From NCBI RefSeq assembly GCF_018613715.1, contig NZ_JAGGPT010000003.1, positions 124,001 to 188,000 on the forward strand: DNA of 64,000 nucleotides. The letters run 5' to 3'. Position 1 is the stretch's first letter, and each line of letters begins with the position of its first letter. Made by a program: the position numbers and the translations under genes. Below are positions 1 to 6,899 of the stretch, in pieces. The notes below the pieces were generated by a model, which saw nothing but the letters and a program-made list of their open reading frames with translations, was not told the origin of the DNA and did no database searches. Source of the DNA: Chryseobacterium sp. ISL-6 (GTDB lineage: Bacteria; Bacteroidota; Bacteroidia; Flavobacteriales; Weeksellaceae).

Positions 1-587
1 CCAAATTTTATCGCATTGGAAACAAACTCATTATATTTTTCAGATAGTGTTTTAAGATTAAATCTCCAATTCAATTTTTTATTATCATCCCAATACAGAT
101 TCTTAGCCAGAAACTGAATGGTCGATTTTTCTGGTATATACTGAGTTAATACAGCTTCTACTTCATTTCTTGATCCCACTGTATTGAAATCAACAGTTTC
201 CAAAGCTTTAATAATTCCCTGATGATGTGGAGGGTATGCTTTTGGAGAAATATCAACAACAATTAACTTTTCAACTTTTTCCGGATATTTTATGGCAAAC
301 TGCATTACCGCTTTACCACCTAAAGAATGTCCTAAAACGTGGGCTTTTTTTATTCCATAATGATCCATATAATTGGCAATATCATCTGCCAGGTCATCAT
401 GTGACATACTTTCTGAGTGGAAACTTCGTCCATGATTTCTTAGATCCAAAAGATGAACCGGAAGATATTCTCCCAGATCCTTTCCAAAACTTCCCCAATT
501 GTCGAGCATTCCAAACAAACCATGGAATACTAATAAAGGTGTAGACGATTTTTCTTCGCCAAATATTTTTGAATGTAAAATTTCCAT
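1..587 (-). CDS. Alpha/beta hydrolase (YbfF-like esterase), 3' end cut by window
   Basis: About 195 residues are visible from the ATG at 587; the C-terminus lies outside the window. The oxyanion-hole region FHGLFGMLDNW, the strand/turn LLDLRNHGRS and the nucleophile elbow GHSLGG are all present, so the catalytic Ser is intact. The catalytic His would be in the missing part. These motifs fit the YbfF/esterase branch of the alpha/beta hydrolase superfamily, small cytoplasmic enzymes that hydrolyse acyl esters or thioesters. The substrate cannot be told from sequence. No signal peptide is seen. It lies downstream of pdxJ on the same strand, about 100 bases away, with a short repeat between them. 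Confidence 0.85.
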   Translation of the reverse strand, partial: MEILHSKIFGEEKSSTPLLVFHGLFGMLDNWGSFGKDLGEYLPVHLLDLRNHGRSFHSESMSHDDLADDIANYMDHYGIKKAHVLGHSLGGKAVMQFAIKYPEKVEKLIVVDISPKAYPPHHQGIIKALETVDFNTVGSRNEVEAVLTQYIPEKSTIQFLAKNLYWDDNKKLNWRFNLKTLSEKYNEFVSNAIKF

Positions 588-650
588 AATTCTTTTTTAA
601 GATTTTAAATTTCAGACCACAGATTCCAGAGGATCAGTATACTTTATATT

Positions 651-691
651 TAAAGTCTACTATCTGACACCCGGTATCCAACATCTAAATT
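651..691. repeat. Degenerate copy of the TCTAACATCTAA intergenic repeat
   Basis: The stretch contains AAAGTCTACTATCTGACA and CCAACATCTAAAT, which are variants of the repeat units found on the other side of pdxJ (1421-1489). It overlaps the pdxJ stop codon by one base. It is probably a non-coding repeat; its function is unknown. Confidence 0.4.
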
Positions 692-1410
692 TACCACTTT
701 GCTAATCTCTTCAGATAGGCCTGAACCGTATTCTCCATTCCCATATACAGGGCTTCAGAAACTAAAGCATGCCCGATAGAAACTTCTAATAGATTAGGGA
801 TCGTATTAGCAAAATATTTTAAATTTTCAAGACTCAGATCGTGTCCTGCGTTTACACCCAATCCGAATTCACCAGCAGCAATTGCTGTTTCAAGATAGGG
901 CTTTATAGCTTGTTCTTTATTTGTAAGATAATCTTTTGCATACGCTTCAGTATACAGCTCTATTCTGTCAGCACCTGTTTTTGCAGCATACTCCACCAGT
1001 TCAGGTTTTGGATCTAGAAAAATTGAAGTACGAACTCCTGCATTTTTAAACTCAGCAATTATTTCTTTTAGAAAATCTAAATGCTTTTTGGTGTCCCAAC
1101 CCGCATTGGAAGTTATAGCATCATCCGCATCCGGAACAAGAGTAACCTGTTCAGGTTTCACCTCCAGCACCATATCGATAAAAGAACGGTGTGGATTTCC
1201 TTCAATATTAAATTCTGTGGTTACTAAAGGCTTCAGGTCATAAACATCTTTTCTTGTAATATGTCTCTCATCTGGTCGTGGATGAATGGTAATTCCCTGT
1301 CCTCCAAACTCCTGAATTTTTATTGCTGCTTCTGTAACGCTTGGTGTTTCGCCTCCCCTTGCATTTCTTAAAGTTGCAATTTTATTAATGTTTACGCTTA
1401 GTTTTGTCAT
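691..1410 (-). CDS. pdxJ: Pyridoxine 5'-phosphate synthase PdxJ
   Basis: This 239-residue protein is the usual length for PdxJ, which condenses 1-deoxy-D-xylulose 5-phosphate with 3-amino-2-oxopropyl phosphate to give pyridoxine 5'-phosphate, the last ring-forming step of DXP-dependent vitamin B6 synthesis. Characteristic motifs are LSVNINKIATLRNARG at the N-terminus, GITIHPRPDERHI, and GLGVNAGHDLS near residue 185. The protein is a cytoplasmic TIM-barrel enzyme. The gene stands alone between an esterase gene and a mechanosensitive channel gene. Copies of one short repeat family lie on both sides. Identification is firm. Confidence 0.96.
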   Translation of the reverse strand: MTKLSVNINKIATLRNARGGETPSVTEAAIKIQEFGGQGITIHPRPDERHITRKDVYDLKPLVTTEFNIEGNPHRSFIDMVLEVKPEQVTLVPDADDAITSNAGWDTKKHLDFLKEIIAEFKNAGVRTSIFLDPKPELVEYAAKTGADRIELYTEAYAKDYLTNKEQAIKPYLETAIAAGEFGLGVNAGHDLSLENLKYFANTIPNLLEVSIGHALVSEALYMGMENTVQAYLKRLAKW

Positions 1411-1420
1411 TTTTTATAAG

Positions 1421-1489
1421 TAGATGTTAGATGTCAGATCTTAGATGTTAGATAAGGTTGCTTCTAATATCTAACATCTAAAGTCTAAC
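1421..1489. repeat. TTAGATGTTAGAT repeat cluster forming a 13-bp hairpin
   Basis: Several copies of (T)TAGATGTTAGAT lie here. The 13 bases at 1441-1453 pair perfectly with 1469-1481 across a 15-base loop. Partial copies lie at 1421-1432 (TAGATGTTAGAT) and 1481-1489 (AAGTCTAAC). The cluster sits just upstream of pdxJ and downstream of the MscS gene, so it may work as a transcript end or be a miniature repetitive element. I infer the latter because a related copy flanks pdxJ on the other side. Confidence 0.6.
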
Positions 1490-1500
1490 CTCTCATTAAA

Positions 1501-2763
1501 TTAAACTTTTACGGTTACCTGCATTACCTGCAGATCAAATTCTTTTGAAGCGACTAAAAGGTGATCAAAGATATCTGCCTGAATCTGTTCAAAACGTTCC
1601 CATTTGGAATCATTTGCGAAGCAATAAACCTCCAGGGGAAGCCCATGCGGAGTAATATCCAGCTGACGAACCATCATAACTCCTTTTTTGTCTATATCAG
1701 GATCATTTTCGATATACTTTTGTGCATAATATCTGAAAACCCCAATATTGGTTAATTGCCTTCCGTTTACAATTTTGTCTTTATGTGCAAGCTTCTCTTT
1801 TTCTTTTCTGATTTCTACGCTTTTACCTTCCAGATATTCAGAAATCAAATTAATATCTTTTAACCGTTCAATCTCCTCATCGCTTAAAAATTTAAAAGAA
1901 TTGATATTGAAATAGATCGATTTTTTAATTCTTCGGGTATTGGATTCTGACATAATCTGAAGATTCTTTATCTCAGTAGTTAACAGATCATAGGTTGGAA
2001 TTGTAGAGACTGTCTTATCAAAATTTGTGATTTTTGTGGTTAAGAGACTGATATCTGCAATATTTCCTTCTATGTTGTATTTAGGGATACCAATCCAATC
2101 TCCTACTTTCATATTTTTAGAAGTTGCCACGTGAAGTCCTGTAACAAATCCTAAAATGGTATCTCTGAAAACGAGAACCAAAACAGCAGTTATAGCTCCT
2201 AAACTTCCTAATATTGTCCCACCTTTAATTCCAAAAATCACACAAATACCTACCACAGTAAGGATAAAAATACCAAATATTTTTACAGACTCTGAAATAG
2301 CATTCAAAGCCATTATCTTATAAAAGTCCTGTTTGATCACAAAATAATTCCTTAAGGCAGTTAATGCTCTGAATAACATTCCCGCAATGACAAAAATAAT
2401 AGAAACACTTACGATCAATCCCAATAGTTCAAAACTTTTAGGATGTCTCCAAAAAACAGATTTCAAAGCATATTCTGCAAAACTCAATGCTCCTAAGTGA
2501 ACAATTGAATTGGTAATTCGGGATTGATAAATTGATTTTAGAACCGGATATTTCTCTTTGTCAAAAAAATATTTAAATATAGTATTAACAAGAATTTTAA
2601 AAATAAAATCCAATACATAAACAAGTCCGGCCAAAAATAAAAATTTAAGGATTATCTGGCAGGTAAGCACCAAGTCATTGGGCACATTAGCACTTACAAA
2701 ATAGTGGACCTGATCACTAATATCCTGTAAAAAATCTTTGGTGTCTTGTAACTCGTCTTTCAT
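1501..2763 (-). CDS. MscS-family mechanosensitive ion channel
   Basis: The protein has about 420 residues. It has an N-terminal hydrophilic segment, four to five hydrophobic helices, a pore-like Gly/Ala-rich helix (GTILGSLGAITAVLVLVFRD), then the MscS beta domain with GLHVATSKNMKVGDWI and a long cytoplasmic C-terminus. This matches the YnaI/YbdG-like branch of MscS channels, which open under membrane tension to release solutes during osmotic down-shock. I chose the ATG at 2763 (MKDELQDTKD). The in-frame ATG at 2823 would add 20 residues that look like translated spacer. A TAnnTTTG box (TAAATTTG) ends only five bases before the 2763 ATG, so a very short leader is possible. Confidence 0.85.
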   Translation of the reverse strand: MKDELQDTKDFLQDISDQVHYFVSANVPNDLVLTCQIILKFLFLAGLVYVLDFIFKILVNTIFKYFFDKEKYPVLKSIYQSRITNSIVHLGALSFAEYALKSVFWRHPKSFELLGLIVSVSIIFVIAGMLFRALTALRNYFVIKQDFYKIMALNAISESVKIFGIFILTVVGICVIFGIKGGTILGSLGAITAVLVLVFRDTILGFVTGLHVATSKNMKVGDWIGIPKYNIEGNIADISLLTTKITNFDKTVSTIPTYDLLTTEIKNLQIMSESNTRRIKKSIYFNINSFKFLSDEEIERLKDINLISEYLEGKSVEIRKEKEKLAHKDKIVNGRQLTNIGVFRYYAQKYIENDPDIDKKGVMMVRQLDITPHGLPLEVYCFANDSKWERFEQIQADIFDHLLVASKEFDLQVMQVTVKV

Positions 2764-2996
2764 TATAGCAAATTTATGAAATTTAAGGCTGATTTTAATT
2801 AAAACCTTTCCATCAATTTTCATCCCAAATAATTTCCTTTTTTAATATTTAATAAAAATTTTAAATCATTTTTTTTAATATTATTAAATCCTCTTAAACT
2901 TGGATTAATAAATAAAAAATTCACCAAAAAACTTAATTAAAAATAAATAATACTGAAAATTTATCATATTTTATAATTTTATATTTAATTATTTAT

Positions 2997-3004
2997 TAAA
3001 TTTG
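2997..3004 (+). promoter_or_regulatory. Bacteroidetes -7 promoter element
   Basis: TAAATTTG matches the TAnnTTTG -7 consensus of Bacteroidetes. It lies 32 bases before the ATG of the lipoprotein gene at 3037, in a very AT-rich spacer. Confidence 0.55.
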
Positions 3005-3036
3005 ATCAAAACTAACCCAATCAAAATCAATTAGAT

Positions 3037-4224
3037 ATGAGAAAACACTACCTATTTATTTTATTGTGTGTATTCACACTTTTAACAAATTGTGCAGGAG
3101 GAGACGATCCTGTGATGACTCCCCAAAATGTTGGCCCTACAGCTGTAAAAACCGGAAAACTTACCGGAAAGGTGATGTCACAAAATGGAACAAAACCTAT
3201 TGGAGGTGCTTCAGTTTTTACTTTTGATGACAAGTATAAAATCTATTACACTACTTCAGATGCAGATGGTAACTTTACCTTGGAAGCTCCGGTTGGAAAT
3301 CACACCATTCATATCCAAACAGGTAATGGTAGTAATTTCCGTACGGAAATTAACACAACTGTAAAAGATAATGAAACTTTAAATCTCGACGCCAGTCAAA
3401 CCAAACTGAATCAGGTTGCAAAAATCGCTTACGTAAAAGGAACGTATGATAAAATCGAGGATATTATTCAGACTTTAGGCTATACCGCCACCGAAATTAC
3501 CAATACCGATCTTGCTAACCTAACTACTATTGCACAGTATGATATTATATTTCTTAACTGTGGTTCAAGGAATAGTTACTCTTCAAATTCGGGACTTTAT
3601 TCTGTAATTGATACTAATTTAGCAACTTTTGTTGCTAACGGAGGAAGTATCTACGCTTCAGATTGGGACGTTGCCTACTTAGTGGGTGGAACAACCAATA
3701 CCAATAACTGTTCTCTTCCTGGAGGATTTGTTCCTGATACAAAATTATGCTCTAAAAATATCGGAAGTTCAGGTACACTAGGCGCTACGGTAACTAATAC
3801 GGGACTTACAACAGCTTTGGGGTTCAATACACTTAATATCGATTATGACTTAGGTGCGTGGCAAAAAATAACTAATTATGATCCTGCTTATTGGGAAGTT
3901 TTAGTTAAAGAAACTTCATCAAATGACGCTTTAATGATCAGAACCAATCATTTTACAGCAACAGGAATACCAACTACTCCGATAGGAAATGCTCCGAATT
4001 CAACATTTGTAACGGTTTGTATTACTCTTCCTGGAAACATCCAGATCAGTATTTCAGTTCCTCAGGTATTAGTTCCTTATTTGGTTGCATTAGGTGCTAC
4101 AATAGGACCATGCTCAGGATCTTCAACAAGTGGGTATATTTATTACACAACTTTCCATAATCATGCTTCAGGTAACATTGGAAACGCCGGCGTAATTCTA
4201 CAATATGTAATCTTAAACTTATAG
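3037..4224 (+). CDS. Lipoprotein with carboxypeptidase-regulatory-like domain
   Basis: This 395-residue protein starts with a lipoprotein signal peptide (hydrophobic stretch, then LLTNCAGG), so Cys19 is the likely lipidated residue. Residues about 38-98 resemble a carboxypeptidase-regulatory-like/CarboxypepD_reg beta-sandwich: GKLTGKVMSQNG, GGASVFTFDDKY, TTSDADGNFTLEAPVGNH. The remainder, with IAYVKGTYDKIEDIIQTLGY and DIIFLNCGSR, looks like a Rossmann-like class I glutamine-amidotransferase-like fold as in surface proteins of flavobacteria, but I cannot name it. It is probably an outer-membrane lipoprotein. It is monocistronic, with its own promoter and a strong terminator directly after it. 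Confidence 0.75.
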   Translation: MRKHYLFILLCVFTLLTNCAGGDDPVMTPQNVGPTAVKTGKLTGKVMSQNGTKPIGGASVFTFDDKYKIYYTTSDADGNFTLEAPVGNHTIHIQTGNGSNFRTEINTTVKDNETLNLDASQTKLNQVAKIAYVKGTYDKIEDIIQTLGYTATEITNTDLANLTTIAQYDIIFLNCGSRNSYSSNSGLYSVIDTNLATFVANGGSIYASDWDVAYLVGGTTNTNNCSLPGGFVPDTKLCSKNIGSSGTLGATVTNTGLTTALGFNTLNIDYDLGAWQKITNYDPAYWEVLVKETSSNDALMIRTNHFTATGIPTTPIGNAPNSTFVTVCITLPGNIQISISVPQVLVPYLVALGATIGPCSGSSTSGYIYYTTFHNHASGNIGNAGVILQYVILNL

Positions 4225-4243
4225 AAAATCTTAAACTTATATT

Positions 4244-4277
4244 AAAAGGTGGCTTTTTTAAGGCCACCTTTTTTTAT
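4244..4277 (+). terminator. Rho-independent terminator after the 3037 lipoprotein gene
   Basis: AAAGGTGGC pairs with GCCACCTTT across a short T-rich loop, and a run of T follows. Confidence 0.85.
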
Positions 4278-4299
4278 CTTGCATATATAATTTTAAAGA

Positions 4300-4791
4300 A
4301 TGGATACAACGTTAATTAATATTCTCTGTCTTGTTTTATTAATATTAGGAATGCTGGGAACTTTCCTCCCTATTTTACCAGGCCTTTTATTAAGCCTTTG
4401 CGGTTTGTTGATTTATAAGTTTGGAACGGATGCCGATTTACCAATGCTTTATATTTGGGTTTTTGGAATCCTTACTGCTGCCTCCGCGGTTTTAAACTAT
4501 GTAATTCCCGCTAAAACCAATAAAAAATATGGTGGAACAAAATGGGGAAGTATAGGTTCAGTAGTTGGTACCATTGTAGGGATGTTTATTCCTATTCCAT
4601 TGGGATTTTTAATAGGCATGTTTGCCGGAGTATTTATAGGGGAATTACTTCACGACAGCAAAGATATGGATAAAGCCCTTAAATCCACAAAAGGAGCTTT
4701 CATTGGATTTATATATGGTACGGGATTTAGTTTTGTTGTAGGTGTGGCAATGTTTTTGGTAGTAGTATTAGATATGCTCGATTACATTTAA
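4300..4791 (+). CDS. DUF456 family membrane protein
   Basis: This 163-residue, strongly hydrophobic protein has four to five predicted membrane helices. It shows the typical DUF456 pattern: an N-terminal LGMLGTFLPILPGLLLSLCG, a central Gly-rich segment GSVVGTIVGMFIPIPLGFL, and an acidic/basic stretch GELLHDSKDMDKALKSTKG. It is an inner-membrane protein of unknown function. The next gene starts 11 bases after its stop on the same strand, so the two are probably co-transcribed. Confidence 0.85.
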   Translation: MDTTLINILCLVLLILGMLGTFLPILPGLLLSLCGLLIYKFGTDADLPMLYIWVFGILTAASAVLNYVIPAKTNKKYGGTKWGSIGSVVGTIVGMFIPIPLGFLIGMFAGVFIGELLHDSKDMDKALKSTKGAFIGFIYGTGFSFVVGVAMFLVVVLDMLDYI

Positions 4792-4802
4792 AATAGATTA
4801 CC

Positions 4803-5300
4803 ATGTTATATAAAACCATTTTATTCAGTTTAGGTATGTTGGCTCTTACGAACTGTAATGCTCAAAAAGAGACTAAATCACCTACAAAATCGTCTGGTAC
4901 AACCAGCACAAAAGAAAAAACGATGAACAAAGAAGGAGACATTGTTTATTTCAATGAGGGAGAGAACAGATTTCTTAAAGAATACCAAATGAATGTTACT
5001 TTTACTAATATTTCTGAAGACAGTCGTTGTCCAGAGGGTGTCAATTGTATCTGGGCGGGTGTGGCAGTCGCCAATATTACGGTAATGGGAACTACAACAA
5101 GACCGGTTACTTTGACTTTAGCTACAACAGAAAATCCGGGAAGAAATTATTTTAAATCTGCGGAGTTTAACGGATATACGATTTCATTAAATGATGTTGC
5201 CCCTTATCCTACTTCACAAAGTGGAGCAAAAGCACTTCCGGGAAAATATAAAATAGGAATTACGATTAAAAAGACTGGTGAAAAACCTACCATGAGATAG
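4803..5300 (+). CDS. Small putative lipoprotein, unknown function
   Basis: This 165-residue protein begins with a signal peptide ending LALTNCNAQ, so it is either lipidated at Cys18 or cleaved after Ala-Gln. A Ser/Thr/Lys-rich linker follows. The rest looks like a small beta-sandwich, with NVTFTNISEDSRCPEGVNC and IWAGVAVANITVMG in which two Cys could form a disulfide. The pattern SRCPxGVxCxWAG recurs in small envelope proteins of many bacteria, but I know no function for it. The gene follows the DUF456 gene closely. Its last 14 bases overlap the 3' end of ung on the other strand. Confidence 0.7.
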   Translation: MLYKTILFSLGMLALTNCNAQKETKSPTKSSGTTSTKEKTMNKEGDIVYFNEGENRFLKEYQMNVTFTNISEDSRCPEGVNCIWAGVAVANITVMGTTTRPVTLTLATTENPGRNYFKSAEFNGYTISLNDVAPYPTSQSGAKALPGKYKIGITIKKTGEKPTMR

Positions 5301-5928
5301 GCTTCTTACCTTTCGAAACAAGATATTCATTAATTTTTGAAAAAGGTTTGCTTCCGAAAAATCCTCTGTATACAGAAAATGGCGATGGATGTGCCGATTT
5401 CAAAATAAAATGCTTAGCCGGATCTATGAGTTCGGCTTTTTTTTGTGCAAAGGCTCCCCACAAAACAAAAACCACATTTTCTTTTTTATCAGAAATTTCT
5501 TTAATGATATAATTGGTAAAGGTCTCCCAACCCAGATCTTTATGGGAATTGGGAGTATGAGCGCGAACGGTTAATGTTGCATTCAATAACAAAACGCCCT
5601 GTTTCCCCCAATCATCTAATTCTTTTGAAGTTCTTACTATTCCCAGATCATCCTTCAGTTCGATAAAGATATTCTTAAGAGATGGTGGAGCTGTAACCTG
5701 TTCTGAAACAGAAAAACATAAACCATTTGCCTGATGATCATTATGGTAAGGATCCTGCCCGATAATCACCACTTCGATGTCATCAAAAGGTGTGATTTCT
5801 AATGCCCTGAAAATTTGATTTTTAGGTGGAAATACTTTGGTAGTTGCATACTCCTGCTTTACTTTTCCCCAAAGATTAGTAAAATATTCTGTGCTTTTTA
5901 TAGGTGCTAAAATTTCTGTCCAGGTCAT
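5287..5928 (-). CDS. ung: Uracil-DNA glycosylase, family 1
   Basis: At 213 residues it is close to the usual 220-230. It removes uracil from DNA to start base-excision repair. The water-activating motif GQDPYHND (residues about 59-66, catalytic Asp), LLNATLTVRAHTPNSH, and the leucine/His loop HPSPFSVYRGFFGSKPF near the C-terminus identify a family-1 Ung. The gene is convergent with, and overlaps by 14 bases, the 3' end of the small lipoprotein gene. No terminator hairpin is visible between them. Confidence 0.97.
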   Translation of the reverse strand: MTWTEILAPIKSTEYFTNLWGKVKQEYATTKVFPPKNQIFRALEITPFDDIEVVIIGQDPYHNDHQANGLCFSVSEQVTAPPSLKNIFIELKDDLGIVRTSKELDDWGKQGVLLLNATLTVRAHTPNSHKDLGWETFTNYIIKEISDKKENVVFVLWGAFAQKKAELIDPAKHFILKSAHPSPFSVYRGFFGSKPFSKINEYLVSKGKKPISW

Positions 5929-6007
5929 GGTTTGGATTTAATAATTTGAAAAGGGACTAATTTGACAATCAATTTTCATCTGGTGTATATACTAAATGAT
6001 AGATTAA

Positions 6008-6511
6008 CTATTTCTTTAAGTTAAAAATAATATTATCCGGAAAACCTTCATCCTTCTTATCTCTCTCCAAAATAAAGTGATGTTTTAGAAGAAGTCCAAT
6101 TGAATTTTCATTATCCTTATTTGTAATAGCTAAAATTTCCTGCAAATTTAATTCATTAAAACCGTAATCTAAAACCGCTTCTAATGCTTCGGACATTATT
6201 CCTTTTCTGTGATAGTCGGGTAATAATTCATAACCCACTTCCGCTACTTTTCGGTCTTCAGAAAAATTCCACAGGCAAATTGTTCCGATAAGATTGGATT
6301 TATCTTTATAAGAAATACCTAAATAAAGGGTTTGCTTATTTTCAGTATTTTTTTTAATCGTTAAAATAAAATTCAATGCATCATAATTCGTTTTGGGCGA
6401 ATTTCTCAAAACATATTTATTGATCACCTCGTTACTTCTGATCTTTAGAATATCTTCAGCATAGGTTTCATCAATCTCCTTTAAAATTAATCGTTGGGTT
6501 TCTAGGGTCAT
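6008..6511 (-). CDS. GNAT family N-acetyltransferase (RimJ-like)
   Basis: This 167-residue protein opens with LETQRLILKEIDETYAEDI and carries the acetyl-CoA loop region VAEVGYELLPDYHRKGIMSEAL, typical of the RimJ/RimL-type GNAT group (Acetyltransf_3). Such enzymes transfer an acetyl group to an amine, often a protein N-terminus or a small molecule. The substrate cannot be assigned. Its start is 6 bases after the stop of the upstream 100-residue gene on the same strand, so the two probably form an operon. Confidence 0.85.
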   Translation of the reverse strand: MTLETQRLILKEIDETYAEDILKIRSNEVINKYVLRNSPKTNYDALNFILTIKKNTENKQTLYLGISYKDKSNLIGTICLWNFSEDRKVAEVGYELLPDYHRKGIMSEALEAVLDYGFNELNLQEILAITNKDNENSIGLLLKHHFILERDKKDEGFPDNIIFNLKK

Positions 6512-6517
6512 CTCAGC

Positions 6518-6820
6518 TTAATTTATAGACTTTAATTTTAAATAATGATCTTTCCCTAACGTAACATAAAATAGAGATAAGAAAGGATTACGACCACTTA
6601 AATTATATCGAAGTACCTCATCCTGATTGATTTCTAAGTTGATTACATTAGATCTGCACCAATCTATTTGCGCTCTTAATTGATATATACCTGGCATTAC
6701 TTCAAATTCTTTAGATTCTCCGTCTTTAATCTCACCTATTTTCTTATCTCCCAAAAAGATTCCTATAGATCTTAAAGCATTCGAAAATTCAGATGAACGG
6801 TTAATAATTAGTTTTGTCAC
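6518..6820 (-). CDS. Small conserved-looking protein, unknown function
   Basis: This 100-residue protein begins MTKLIINRSSEFSNALRSIG. It has a pattern of short beta strands: IFLGDKKIGEIKDGES, then EFEVMPGIYQLRAQIDWCRS. The shape 'ligand-like name, GEIxDGExxxFEVxPGxYxLxAxIDWCxS' is common in small beta-sandwich proteins of Flavobacteriia. I know no function for it. There is no signal peptide and no clear membrane helix. It is the first gene of a probable two-gene operon with the GNAT acetyltransferase and is divergent from mutS2. Confidence 0.65.
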   Translation of the reverse strand: MTKLIINRSSEFSNALRSIGIFLGDKKIGEIKDGESKEFEVMPGIYQLRAQIDWCRSNVINLEINQDEVLRYNLSGRNPFLSLFYVTLGKDHYLKLKSIN

Positions 6821-6887
6821 TGTCTTGTATTTAAATTATTAATGGTCTCTTTAATAATCAAATATACATAATAATCAAATTTCTCAC

Positions 6888-6895
6888 TAAATTTG
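6888..6895 (+). promoter_or_regulatory. Bacteroidetes -7 element abutting the mutS2 start codon
   Basis: TAAATTTG fits TAnnTTTG exactly and ends four bases before the GTG at 6900. If it is used, the mRNA would begin at or within a few bases of the start codon, giving a leaderless message. Confidence 0.55.
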
Positions 6896-6899
6896 CAGT

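Noticed and set aside
227..544. A 105-codon plus-strand frame inside the first hydrolase gene
   Set aside because: It is antisense to a clear alpha/beta hydrolase with intact motifs and has no recognisable content of its own.
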